Below are positions 1 through 7,831 of a DNA stretch of 23,853 bases, one piece after another. Position 1 is the stretch's first letter. Each line of letters begins with the position of its first letter. The stretch covers positions 1 to 23,853 of the forward strand of contig JAVBNH010000029.1 of NCBI GenBank assembly GCA_031551635.1, in the 5' to 3' direction. This stretch comes from JAVBNH01 sp031551635. Lineage in GTDB: Bacteria > Bacillota > Clostridia > Oscillospirales > Acutalibacteraceae. The position numbers and the translations under genes are program-made. The notes below the pieces were generated by a model, which was not told the DNA's origin, did not search any database, and was given only the letters and a program-made list of their open reading frames with translations.

Positions 1-1
1 G

Positions 2-45
2 GATACTAGATGGTAGACATTAGATGCTAGACATTGGATGCTAGG
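2..45 (+). repeat. Heptanucleotide tandem array A (GAYNYTR type)
   Basis: Six consecutive 7-nt units start at 2, 9, 16, 23, 30 and 37, for example GATGCTA, GACATTA and GACATTG, and are followed by GG. The units share GA at the start and T plus a purine at the end. The array may continue beyond the window start. Related arrays lie at 140-174, 4571-4605 and 20335-20369. The G-rich strand is the plus strand here and the minus strand at 140-174, so these two arrays face each other across about 94 AT-rich bases. Confidence 0.8.
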
Positions 46-139
46 TAAACGCAGATTTATTTACAGTGTACAGATGATTAATATTATAATCACCGCGGGC
101 ATAATGACTTATTAAACATATCAGCCAAAGCGCGACCAA

Positions 140-174
140 CATCCAACATCCAGAATCCAGCATCCAGCATCTAA
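140..174 (-). repeat. Heptanucleotide tandem array B
   Basis: Five 7-nt units are read on the plus strand as CATCCAA, CATCCAG, AATCCAG, CATCCAG and CATCTAA. On the minus strand these are GATGCTG/GATTCTG/GATGTTG heptads. The array directly follows the solute-binding protein gene on the minus strand. Its first unit supplies the TAG stop codon (171-173) of that gene. Confidence 0.85.
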
Positions 175-1778
175 ATTATTACCTCACTGTCCGGAACCGA
201 CACAGCGGTGGTTTCGTTCTCCGGTGCAGGCATCTTCCAGGTGTTTATGCTTGCGAATATATCGTTTACCGCGCCGCGAATGTCGGCGGTTATGCTTTTT
301 CTGACAAAAAGCAATGAATTTTTATAGCAAAGCGGAATAACAGGCATCTGCTCCAGAAAAGCCGAGTCAAACGCCTCAAGCGTCAAGGTATTATTAGAGT
401 AGTCGCTGAATGACTCGAAAATTGTACTGTTTTCATTTATGCCGCCGGATGCTGCTGCCCCTTTAGTAAAAACTGCGGAAAAATCCATATTCATCGGGAT
501 TTTAACCTCGCCTATATAAAAATCATAGGCGTTGTCCCTTACTGCGGTTCTGAAGTCATTTTCAGAGAGTCGAGTCACATTAATATTTATGCCGCCTTTT
601 TTCATGGACTGAGCGATTATTTCAGCCGCGGCGACTTTAAATTCATTTTCAGCATTTACAATCAGCTTGAAGGAAAGCCTTCCGATATTTCCTGAGCGAA
701 TCCCGCCTGAGGTGATATTTGTGTAACCCAGCTCGTCAAAAACTGTTATGGCGGCGGAATAGTTAAGGTCACGGCTGGAAAAATCGGTGACAGAGTTCGC
801 GAAAATATGCCATTTCGGATTAAAAACGCTGTAGGAGGGGAGGGCATTGGAGCGGTAAGCCGATTCGCAGACCTCCTCCCTGTTTATGCAGCGCGAGAGC
901 GCCGCGCGAAGCTTCGCTGAGGATAGAGAAGCGTTGGAGCTATTAACACCCAGAAAGAGGAAATTATTCGAAAAAACAGGAATCAGCGTGGCATAGGGGC
1001 GGTTTATCATTGTTTTATTCAAATCGGAATAATAGGAGTCAATAACACCGGTCTCCAGCTTATAAGCAAGTGTCGAGGTGTCGTCAATGTCAACAAGCTT
1101 TATTTTTCCGATTTCGGGCAGGGGTTTAATGCTGAATTTGTTATGTAAGAGCGAAATCTCGCCGCTTTGCGCGTCAATTATATATAAATAGCTTCCGCTT
1201 CCGGTGGTTATATCCTCTCGGTTTTCCGCTGTTCCGGTTTTTACGACAGGAAAATCCAGAAGGTTCAGGCAGTATTCGTCTGGCTTATAAAGGCTCAACT
1301 TCAGCGTGAGGGCAGTTTCGGCAGTGCAGGAGGCGAAGTTCGCAAGCTTATCCTTGTACTGGGGGCAATTTTTTGCCTTATCAAAAGAGTATCTGACATC
1401 CTCGGCACTTAACTGGCTTCCGTCGGAAAAAGAAAGCCCATTCTTCAGAATAACCTCGACCTCAAGACCTTCGACAGCCCCCTCCAAAGCGAGGTCACCC
1501 GTGGGCTTATAGGTGTCGTCAAGAGTAAAAAGCCTTGAAAAAACCAAATCAGTCAGCTTAGTGTTCATAGTCGTTTCTGCGAAATAGGGGTTGAGCGAAT
1601 CGGTGGTTGTATAACCGATTTTTATCTGCTGCTTCGGCTGAACATATTCAGCAGCAGTTACTTCTTGAGTTGTCTGCTCGTTTTTATTCGGGTTTTCACA
1701 GGAGGAAAGGAAAAGCATTGCTGCGATAAGTATAATGCAGATATTTTTTTTCCTTCTATTTGATTGAAACAAGCTCAC
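171..1778 (-). CDS. ABC transporter substrate-binding lipoprotein, family 5 (peptide/nickel type)
   Basis: Predicted extracellular lipoprotein of the OppA/DppA class (SBP_bac_5), about 535 residues, which would capture oligopeptides or similar ligands for an ABC importer. The N-terminus has RRKK, a hydrophobic stretch and a lipobox LFLSSC with the lipidated Cys near residue 27. The mature part has typical family features: an opening like IGYTTTDSLNPYF, then LSFSDGSQLSAEDVRYSF. No ATG precedes the signal peptide. An open frame continues up to 1889, but that extension lies inside ymdB. I chose GTG at 1778; TTG at 1772 is equally possible, and neither has a strong ribosome site. The start overlaps the 3' end of ymdB by about 20 bases, suggesting translational coupling. 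An A8 run follows the signal-peptide start. The stop codon lies in repeat array B. No permease or ATPase gene is nearby, so it is an orphan binding protein. Ligand unknown. Confidence 0.85.
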   Translation of the reverse strand: MSLFQSNRRKKNICIILIAAMLFLSSCENPNKNEQTTQEVTAAEYVQPKQQIKIGYTTTDSLNPYFAETTMNTKLTDLVFSRLFTLDDTYKPTGDLALEGAVEGLEVEVILKNGLSFSDGSQLSAEDVRYSFDKAKNCPQYKDKLANFASCTAETALTLKLSLYKPDEYCLNLLDFPVVKTGTAENREDITTGSGSYLYIIDAQSGEISLLHNKFSIKPLPEIGKIKLVDIDDTSTLAYKLETGVIDSYYSDLNKTMINRPYATLIPVFSNNFLFLGVNSSNASLSSAKLRAALSRCINREEVCESAYRSNALPSYSVFNPKWHIFANSVTDFSSRDLNYSAAITVFDELGYTNITSGGIRSGNIGRLSFKLIVNAENEFKVAAAEIIAQSMKKGGININVTRLSENDFRTAVRDNAYDFYIGEVKIPMNMDFSAVFTKGAAASGGINENSTIFESFSDYSNNTLTLEAFDSAFLEQMPVIPLCYKNSLLFVRKSITADIRGAVNDIFASINTWKMPAPENETTAVSVPDSEVII

Positions 1779-2529
1779 AGGACAAGGCTTTGCCTGTTTT
1801 GTTGTCGATTTCAAAGAGACACCCCTCCAGTTTACATTCGCTCTCAGGATTTTCGAATCGAACAGGCAGCCCTGTCCGCATTTTTTCAATAGCCAGCTCC
1901 GGTTTAATTCCTAAAACAGAATTAATCGGACCGGTCATGCCCAGATCACTTATATAACCCGTGCCTTTCGGCAGCACATACGCGTCGGTAGTCTGCACAT
2001 GGGTGTGGGTGCCGAAAAAAGCGCTGACCTTGCCGTCAAGATAGAAGCCGAGAGCTCTTTTTTCGCCAGTCGCCTCAGCGTGGAAGTCGACAGCAATGCA
2101 TTTAATACCCTCAAGCTCACGCAGTATGCCGTCAACACAGTCAAAAGGATTGTCGCAGGGCTCCATGTTCACCCGCCCGAGCAGATTTATCACAGCGAAT
2201 TGAAAACGCCCCTTATCTATTATATAATAGCCTTTTCCGGGTGAGTCCCTGTGAATATTTGCCGGGCGTATCACTGCTTTAGTCGAGTCGAGATAGGAAT
2301 AAATTTCAGAACGGCGATAGGTGTGGTTGCCGGTGGTTATCAGGTCTACACCGCTGTCAAAAAGATTTTCGGCGGAATGTGGTGAAATGCCGTTACCCTG
2401 AGCCGAGTTTTCGCCGTTGGCAATGCAGATGTCAACCGACTTATACTTTTTGAAGGCGGGCAGATTTTTTCGCAGAAACGCGCAGCCGCCGTCGCCGACA
2501 ACATCGCCGATTGCCAAAACATTAATCAT
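1756..2529 (-). CDS. ymdB: YmdB-family metallophosphoesterase (2',3'-cyclic nucleotide 2'-phosphodiesterase)
   Basis: Cytosolic dinuclear-metal phosphodiesterase of the TIGR00282/YmdB family, 257 residues, a normal length. In Bacillus subtilis, YmdB hydrolyses cyclic nucleotides and affects biofilm and motility decisions. All metal-site motifs are visible: GDVVG (Asp9), NGEN (Glu40, Asn41), GNHTYRR (Asn68, His69), VDFHAEATGEK (His150) and GTHTHVQ (His175, His177). The GMTGP motif near residue 198 is also family-typical. The ATG at 2529 has an AGAGG ribosome site nine bases upstream. It lies directly downstream of rny, the same order as ymdA-ymdB in Bacillus, but a strong hairpin terminator separates the two genes here. 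Expression therefore needs read-through or a local promoter that I could not identify. The 3' end overlaps the start of the following lipoprotein gene. Confidence 0.95.
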   Translation of the reverse strand: MINVLAIGDVVGDGGCAFLRKNLPAFKKYKSVDICIANGENSAQGNGISPHSAENLFDSGVDLITTGNHTYRRSEIYSYLDSTKAVIRPANIHRDSPGKGYYIIDKGRFQFAVINLLGRVNMEPCDNPFDCVDGILRELEGIKCIAVDFHAEATGEKRALGFYLDGKVSAFFGTHTHVQTTDAYVLPKGTGYISDLGMTGPINSVLGIKPELAIEKMRTGLPVRFENPESECKLEGCLFEIDNKTGKALSCELVSIK

Positions 2530-2555
2530 TATGCGTTACCTCTGGTTTCTCTCAG

Positions 2556-2599
2556 AAAATTAAAAACTCAGGCAACAGACAAGCTAATATCTGTTGCCT
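2556..2599 (-). terminator. Intrinsic terminator between rny and ymdB
   Basis: On the minus strand a perfect 10-bp stem (AGGCAACAGA with TCTGTTGCCT; 2590-2599 pairs with 2570-2579) has a 10-base loop. It is followed by GAGTTTTTAATTTT. It begins 14 bases after the rny stop codon and should end most rny transcripts before ymdB. Confidence 0.85.
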
Positions 2600-2612
2600 A
2601 TTATTAATTTAA

Positions 2613-4163
2613 CTATTTAGCATAGTCATACAGACGGCTCTCTCTGATTAAATGTACCTTAATATGACCGGGATATTCAAGCTCGTCTTCAATTTTTTTC
2701 ACGATGTCGCGGGCAACAAGAACCATCTGGTCGTCTGAAATGACATCGGGCTTGAGCATTATGCGTACCTCGCGCCCCGCTTGAATGGCATAGGATTTTT
2801 CAACGCCGTCAAAGCTTGTCGCGATTTCCTCAAGCTTTTCGAGCCTCTTGATATAGTTCTGTACGTTCTCGCGTCTGGCGCCGGGTCTTGAGGCTGAAAT
2901 CGCATCGGATGCCTGAACAAGGCAGGCGACAATAGTTTTTGCCTCAACATCGCCGTGGTGGGCGTGGATTGCGTGAACGACCTCATCGTTTTCTTTATAC
3001 TTCTTAGCGTATTCAACACCGAGTTCGATATGCGAACCATCGAATTCATGGTCGAGCGCCTTGCCTATATCATGCAGCAGTCCCGCGCGTTTCGCCGTTT
3101 TGACGTCAGCGCCCAGCTCTGCAGCCATTAAGCCTGCGATATAAGAAACCTCAAGGGAATGATTAAGGACATTCTGACCGTAGCTTGTACGGTATTTAAG
3201 TCTTCCGAGTAGCTTCACAAGCTCAGGATGCACGCCGTTTACGCCCGCGTCAATAACCGCGCGTTCACCGGCCTGCTTGATGGAGGCTTCAACCTCGCGC
3301 CTTGACTTGTCAAACATCTCCTCAATACGCGCGGGATGAATTCTTCCGTCTGTAATGAGCTTCTCGATAGTCAGCTTGGCGACCTCGCGCCTGACAGGGT
3401 CAAAGCTTGAAATAGTGATAGCCTCAGGTGTGTCATCTATAATCAGGTCAACGCCTGTTATTGTTTCGAGTGTTCGTATGTTGCGTCCCTCACGTCCGAT
3501 GATTCTTCCCTTCATCTCATCGTTCGGCAGATTAACAACCGAAACCATTGCCTCGGAAGCGTGGTCTGCGGCGCAGCGCTGTATAGCCTGTGAAATTATT
3601 TCCTTTGCGAGATTATCAGCCTCATCACGGGTCTTTTGCTCGTAATCAAGAATTTTAACCGCTTTTTCGTGCACCAGTCCCTGTTCAAGGGATTCGATAA
3701 TGTGAACTCTTGCCTGGTCCTTGGTAAGCCCTGAAATGCGTTCAAGCATCTCAAACTGGCTTTTCTTTATACTGTCAATTTCCCCCAGCTTAGCGTCAGC
3801 TTCCTTGTGCTTCGACTGCAGTGTCTCATCTTTTTTCTCGATTTGCTCGATTTTTTTGTCAAGGGATTCTTCTTTTTGAATCAAACGGCGTTCCTGTCTT
3901 TGAACTTCGCTTCTTCTTTCGCGCAGCTCCTTGTCAGCATCCGAACGCTGCTTGTGAATTTCATCCTTAGCCTCAAGAATAGCTTCCTTTTTTTTCTGCT
4001 CTGCCGTTGTCAACGCTTGCGTGACAATTCTGTTAGCTTCATCTGTTGCGGAGCCGATAGCCTCTTCGGCTTTCTTTTTGCCTCTTTTTTCGCCTAAAAT
4101 TTCGGCGACAATTATAAGTATCACAGCCACAACAGCAATAATAATCGGTAAAAAGTCTTTCAA
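2613..4163 (-). CDS. rny: Ribonuclease Y
   Basis: Membrane-anchored endoribonuclease that starts decay and processing of many mRNAs in Gram-positive bacteria; 516 residues, the usual length. Domain order: one N-terminal transmembrane helix (about 4-22), a long charged coiled coil (about 25-195), a KH RNA-binding domain with the GREGRN loop (223-228), and an HD phosphohydrolase domain with LLHDIGKA (His364-Asp365) plus the upstream His335. The C-terminus ends in DYAK as in other family members. The start is TTG at 4163, with a near-perfect anti-SD complement TAAGGAGGTG at 4184-4175; the 11-base gap is rather long. An ATT three codons upstream would sit closer to the site and cannot be excluded. 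A consensus promoter (4387-4359) would give a leader of about 190 bases. The order rny-ymdB matches Bacillus. Confidence 0.97.
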   Translation of the reverse strand: MKDFLPIIIAVVAVILIIVAEILGEKRGKKKAEEAIGSATDEANRIVTQALTTAEQKKKEAILEAKDEIHKQRSDADKELRERRSEVQRQERRLIQKEESLDKKIEQIEKKDETLQSKHKEADAKLGEIDSIKKSQFEMLERISGLTKDQARVHIIESLEQGLVHEKAVKILDYEQKTRDEADNLAKEIISQAIQRCAADHASEAMVSVVNLPNDEMKGRIIGREGRNIRTLETITGVDLIIDDTPEAITISSFDPVRREVAKLTIEKLITDGRIHPARIEEMFDKSRREVEASIKQAGERAVIDAGVNGVHPELVKLLGRLKYRTSYGQNVLNHSLEVSYIAGLMAAELGADVKTAKRAGLLHDIGKALDHEFDGSHIELGVEYAKKYKENDEVVHAIHAHHGDVEAKTIVACLVQASDAISASRPGARRENVQNYIKRLEKLEEIATSFDGVEKSYAIQAGREVRIMLKPDVISDDQMVLVARDIVKKIEDELEYPGHIKVHLIRESRLYDYAK

Positions 4164-4352
4164 AAGTGTAATCGCACCTCCTTATTTTTGTTTTGTTTAA
4201 TATCGATTCATCAGGAAAGCAAATCCTTTTGCATATATCGGCATCTGTTTCCCGGCGTCCTGACATAATGCAGGCGCAGCCGCCCGCACACGGGGTTATC
4301 CCCTTCAAATTTTTTTCAATAACACGATCAGTTCGCATATAATCGCATTATC
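4164..4352 (-). other. Long 5' leader of rny with hairpins
   Basis: If transcription starts about 7 bases after the TAAAAT box, rny has an untranslated leader of about 190 bases. It can form a hairpin from GCGGGC/GCCTGC (4287-4282 with 4275-4270, one G-T pair, 6-base loop) and a small GGGG-ATAA-CCCC hairpin at 4303-4292. It ends in the perfect anti-SD complement. I recognise no known riboswitch class. A short open frame from an ATG at 4338 has no ribosome site and is not called. Confidence 0.45.
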
Positions 4353-4358
4353 CTTGAT

Positions 4359-4387
4359 ATTTTAATATTTTTATTATAGTATGTCAA
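4359..4387 (-). promoter_or_regulatory. Sigma-A type promoter for rny
   Basis: On the minus strand TTGACA (4387-4382, perfect consensus) is followed after 17 bases by TAAAAT (4364-4359, five of six). No competing gene lies between it and rny. Confidence 0.75.
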
Positions 4388-4519
4388 GATAAATATTAAT
4401 AAAATCTTAATTTATTCCAAAATTATTCAGTTTTATGCCGTTTTTCACCCTCAAAAGGCAATAGTGTGCCGTCTGTAGACTGACAATATTACAAAACGAT
4501 TACATTTACAACGTTTAGA

Positions 4520-4548
4520 TTGACTTATAGAAAAATTTGGAATAATAT
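4520..4548 (+). promoter_or_regulatory. Sigma-A type promoter for the lipoprotein-phosphoesterase operon
   Basis: TTGACT (4520-4525), a 17-base spacer, then TAATAT (4543-4548). The predicted start near 4555 places heptad array C inside the 5' untranslated region. The rest of the 4388-4519 interval between the two divergent promoters is AT-rich, with no other feature seen. Confidence 0.75.
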
Positions 4549-4570
4549 TAAAACGGTATGCCTTAACCAT

Positions 4571-4605
4571 CATCTAGCATCTAGAATCCAGAATCCAGAA
4601 TCCAG
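4571..4605 (-). repeat. Heptanucleotide tandem array C
   Basis: Exactly five 7-nt units on the plus strand: CATCTAG twice, then AATCCAG three times. On the minus strand they read as the GATTCTG/GATGCTA heptads of arrays A, B and D. The array lies between the predicted transcription start and the AAAGGGGG ribosome site of the next gene, so it would be transcribed as its C-rich strand. Confidence 0.85.
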
Positions 4606-4627
4606 CAAAGGGGGCTTATAGCCTTTG

Positions 4628-6232
4628 ATGAAAAAATATATTTTAACGCTATTTTCGCTTTTTCTTGTTTTAGCTCTGCTTTTTACATCCTGCTCCGAAA
4701 AGCCGGAAGAACCAAACACTCCGAACGTCAATAACACAGACAAAACCGCCTTGAATGTCAGTATCGGCAGCGCGACAAAAACACTCGACCCTGTTTCTGA
4801 TTACAATATCGGTACGGGGAGCGTGATTCTGCATATTTTTGAGGGGCTATTCACCCTCTCGGCAGACAAACAGGCTGTTCCCGCGCAGGCGGAGAGCTTT
4901 ACAAAGAGCGCAGACGGTCTGAGCTATACCTTCAAGCTGCGAGAGTCCCTTAAGTGGAGCGACGGAAGCGAGCTGAGCGCCGAGGATTTTGTTTACAGCT
5001 GGAACCGCGCGGCGAAGTCCACCAAGAATTATGCCTATCTTTTCAAGACCTTTGATAAAAATAAGGACGGCTCGCTGAAGCTTGAGGCTACTGACGCGAG
5101 AACGCTTGTGCTGACCTTAAACGCGCCCACTCCTTATCTGCCTGATTTGCTGACTCTGCCGATTTTTTGTCCCGTGAAGAGGGATATGGTTGATTTTTCA
5201 GCAAGCGGCTGGTCAGTGAGAGCGGATTCCTGCGTTGGCAACGGACCGTATAAGCTCAGCGAAATAACCGAGGATTCGATGATTTCACTTGTTAAAAACG
5301 GGAGCTACCGAAACGCACAGGAGGTTAAAACAGAAAAAATTAATTTTATAAAACCCGCGATAAATTCGGATTATGACGCTTATATGTCCGGTGAGATTAT
5401 GTTTGCGGATACAATTCCCGCGACAAAGCTGCCGGAGCTGTTGGAAAAGCCGTATTTTCATACAGATAATCAGCTCGGGATTTATTTCTTTATTTTCAAT
5501 ACAAGCAAGAGACCTATGAACAATGAAAATCTCAGAAAGGCACTTAGTCTCGCTATCGACAGGAATTATATCAGCCGCGAAATATGCCATGGCATTAATC
5601 AGCCCGCATTCTCTGTGTTACCTCAGGGGCTTATGAGTGACGGCGCGGGGCTTGATTACAGGACGAAGGCAGGGCAGTTTATCGACGGCTCGAAGCATGA
5701 GGAAAATCTCCTGGAAGCGAAAAAGCTCCTAAAAGAAGCGGGCTATCCTGAGGGAAAAAATCTCGCGAAAATTAATTTCAGCTGCGAAAAAACCACAGAA
5801 AACGAGCTGATTGCCGAGGCTGTCAAAAAAATGTGGGCTGAGCTTGGAGTTACGCTAGAAATTCACTATTATACAGCCGCGGAATTAATTCTGAGAGCTG
5901 ATAACGGTCAATTTGAAATCATGAAATCATCCTGGCTCTGCGATTACCGCGACCCTAGTGCGATGCTCGAAATTTTTTCGTCCAAAAACAACATGAACTA
6001 TTCAAAATGGACTGACTCGCAGTATGAAAAGGATTTGACGGCGGCAAGAAAGGAAACAGACGCAAACAAGAGATACGACTTGTTTTATAAATGCGAAAAG
6101 CTGCTTTTTGAAGAGGCGGCAGTCTGTCCAATCTATTTCGCCGATGATATTTATTTGCAGAGTGAAAATCTGAAAAATGTCATTGTTTCACCTTTCGGAT
6201 ATAAAAATTTTGCCTTTGCGACAATAAGTTAA
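4628..6232 (+). CDS. ABC transporter substrate-binding lipoprotein, family 5 (oligopeptide type)
   Basis: Predicted extracellular oligopeptide-binding lipoprotein of the OppA/DppA family, 534 residues. The signal peptide has MKK, a hydrophobic core and lipobox LLFTSC (Cys22), followed by a Pro/Asn/Glu-rich linker. Family features are clear: NVSIGSATKTLDPV, HIFEGLFTL, LRESLKWSDGSELSAEDFVYSW near residue 110, and VGNGPYKL near 200. The AAAGGGGG site (4607-4614) lies 13 bases before this ATG and 10 before a TTG at 4625, which would add one Met; either may be used. It has its own promoter and a repeat array in its leader. The metallophosphoesterase gene starts only 10 bases after its stop, so the two probably form an operon. 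No ABC permease or ATPase is near. It is only distantly similar to the lipoprotein at 171-1778; ligand unknown. Confidence 0.92.
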   Translation: MKKYILTLFSLFLVLALLFTSCSEKPEEPNTPNVNNTDKTALNVSIGSATKTLDPVSDYNIGTGSVILHIFEGLFTLSADKQAVPAQAESFTKSADGLSYTFKLRESLKWSDGSELSAEDFVYSWNRAAKSTKNYAYLFKTFDKNKDGSLKLEATDARTLVLTLNAPTPYLPDLLTLPIFCPVKRDMVDFSASGWSVRADSCVGNGPYKLSEITEDSMISLVKNGSYRNAQEVKTEKINFIKPAINSDYDAYMSGEIMFADTIPATKLPELLEKPYFHTDNQLGIYFFIFNTSKRPMNNENLRKALSLAIDRNYISREICHGINQPAFSVLPQGLMSDGAGLDYRTKAGQFIDGSKHEENLLEAKKLLKEAGYPEGKNLAKINFSCEKTTENELIAEAVKKMWAELGVTLEIHYYTAAELILRADNGQFEIMKSSWLCDYRDPSAMLEIFSSKNNMNYSKWTDSQYEKDLTAARKETDANKRYDLFYKCEKLLFEEAAVCPIYFADDIYLQSENLKNVIVSPFGYKNFAFATIS

Positions 6233-6242
6233 GGATGACATT

Positions 6243-7643
6243 ATGGAAAACAATAAAGACGGATTCTCATTTTTTGTCATTACCGATACGCATTATTTTG
6301 AAAATTCTCTCGGCGCGAGCGGCGAAGCTTATGAAAGACGCAGCCTGACCGACCAGAAATGCATTGCTGAAACCGGCGCTATTATTGACGCCGGTTTTGA
6401 TATTTTAGCCTCACAGCGCGAAACCGGCACGGTAATAATTCCCGGAGACCTCGTTTTCAACGGCGAAAAGGAAAGCCACAGAGAATTTATCAAAAAGCTT
6501 TACCGCCTTCGTGAAGCGGGCAAAAAGATATATGTGATAACCGCCGGGCATGATTATAATGACAGCCCGGTTGCATATATAGGGGATAAAACTGTCCCTG
6601 TTGAGGGCACAAGCCGCGGGGAGCTCTATGATTTATACCGGGATTTCGGTTTTGCTGATGTGATTTCAGAGCACAGAAGAACGCTCTCATATACCGCGAG
6701 ACTGACTGAGGGACTGCGGCTGCTTGCTCTCAACTGCGACGCGCCGGGACAGGGTGAACGCGGCTTTGACGAGGAACAGACAGAGTGGATAAAAGAGCAG
6801 ATTTTAAAGGCGCGTGAATGCGGGGACTATATTTTCGCGATGTGCCACTATCCTATTCTGCCCGGCTCGCCTATAATGAATTTTATTTCAGACGCGACAA
6901 TAGGCAGACGCAGGGAGGTCGCGGACATGCTTTGCGAGAGTGGTCTTGAGCTGATTTTTACCGGTCATATGCATATGCAGAGCCTGAACACATATAATCA
7001 CCCAAACGGCAATAAGCTTTATGACATTTGCACAGGCTCCTTTGTCGGTTGTCCCTGCTCAATTCGCAAGGTCACCTTCCTCAACGATAATCGCATAGAA
7101 ATTACCTCCTCCACGATTGATGATTTCGATTATGATAAAAAGGGTATGAATGCCCGGGAGTATTTCGAGTGGCGCTTTAACCGCATGATTACAGACACAA
7201 TAGATGCGATGGTTAACGATTATGACTATTTCGCGCGAAAAATCGGTATTGACGGCAGTAAACTGCTTGTTAAAATTCCCGTAAAGCTTTTAGGAAGGCT
7301 TTTACAGACTTTAACGCTGGGAAAACTCGGCAGACTGTTTTTTATAAAGGTTGACCAATCAATAAAAAATATTTTACTAAAAGATTTCGCGGTGGAGCTG
7401 GTGAGAAATATTTTTATCGGCGATCAGCCGTATACAAGCGAAACCCCGCAATACAAGGCGTTTGAAGCGTTGCTGAAACGGCTGAAGCCTTTGACGCGAA
7501 TACTCGAAAAAAAGCTCGGGGCAAAAAGAGGCGAGCTGAGAGACATTAAAGGCTTCGCGCTTTCGCTTATCGGCAAGGATGAGAAAAGAGATAATAATGC
7601 TGTTCTGCCGATTAACAATGATTATATCTTAGATAAAGTGTAA
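6243..7643 (+). CDS. Calcineurin-like metallophosphoesterase
   Basis: Cytosolic (no signal peptide) calcineurin-like phosphoesterase, 466 residues. Metal-site motifs in order: DTH (Asp15, His17), GDLVFNGE (Asp69), AGHDY (His103-Asp104), MCHYPI (His202) and TGHMHMQ (His242, His244). In most of the superfamily the third motif is GNH(D/E), whose Asn is a metal ligand; here that position is Gly102, so the site is altered or completed by another residue. The catalytic domain ends near 275. The remaining 190 residues are mostly helical and basic, a less common extension without a recognised domain. The ATG has an AAGGA site seven bases upstream, overlapping the end of the previous gene. Substrate unknown; a nucleotide, phospholipid or protein phosphoester are all possible. 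Its pairing with a binding lipoprotein suggests a link to processing of an imported compound, but that is inference. Confidence 0.85.
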   Translation: MENNKDGFSFFVITDTHYFENSLGASGEAYERRSLTDQKCIAETGAIIDAGFDILASQRETGTVIIPGDLVFNGEKESHREFIKKLYRLREAGKKIYVITAGHDYNDSPVAYIGDKTVPVEGTSRGELYDLYRDFGFADVISEHRRTLSYTARLTEGLRLLALNCDAPGQGERGFDEEQTEWIKEQILKARECGDYIFAMCHYPILPGSPIMNFISDATIGRRREVADMLCESGLELIFTGHMHMQSLNTYNHPNGNKLYDICTGSFVGCPCSIRKVTFLNDNRIEITSSTIDDFDYDKKGMNAREYFEWRFNRMITDTIDAMVNDYDYFARKIGIDGSKLLVKIPVKLLGRLLQTLTLGKLGRLFFIKVDQSIKNILLKDFAVELVRNIFIGDQPYTSETPQYKAFEALLKRLKPLTRILEKKLGAKRGELRDIKGFALSLIGKDEKRDNNAVLPINNDYILDKV

Positions 7644-7650
7644 AATAAAA

Positions 7651-7713
7651 TGGTTTATAAGGTGTAGCCTTATAAACCAGCCTTACGCCCTATCTCCTGA
7701 ACCCTATCTCCTG
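7651..7713 (-). repeat. Composite repeat: hairpin plus AGGGTTY/AGGAGAY heptads (copy 1)
   Basis: A 12-bp perfect hairpin (TGGTTTATAAGG with CCTTATAAACCA, loop of 5; 7651-7679) lies beside two copies of CCCTATCTCCTG spaced 14 bases apart (7688-7699 and 7702-7713). On the minus strand the latter read as alternating AGGAGAT and AGGGTTC/AGGGCGT heptads. The same order of heptads then hairpin occurs on the plus strand at 20371-20421, and 16 of 17 bases of the hairpin segment match. On the minus strand the hairpin is followed by TTTTATTTTA, so it could also terminate trkH transcription. On the plus strand there is no T-run. Confidence 0.75.
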
Positions 7714-7715
7714 TA

Positions 7716-7736
7716 AACGATGATGAAATCATCGTT
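7716..7736. other. Short perfect palindrome
   Basis: AACGATGAT and ATCATCGTT (9-bp stem) are separated by GAA, just beyond the composite repeat. It lies in the 188-base gap between two converging genes. Other small inverted repeats lie at 7808-7829 (TTTGAAAAAC/GTTTTTCAAA) next to the trkH stop. They may help 3' end formation of trkH mRNA, but lack a clear U-tract. Confidence 0.5.
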
Positions 7737-7831
7737 ATGACCATACCTTTCAGTCGATAACGAGCTTATATATCCTAATTTTGTTTTGCTTAAAAGGCAC
7801 AAAACCTTTTGAAAAACAAGTTTTTCAAACT

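Noticed and set aside
2..174. CRISPR-like repeats
   Set aside because: Units are 7 bases with no spacers, and no cas genes are present.
4039..4338. Short Cys-containing frame in the rny leader
   Set aside because: No ribosome site, and it runs into rny out of frame. The leader may simply be untranslated.
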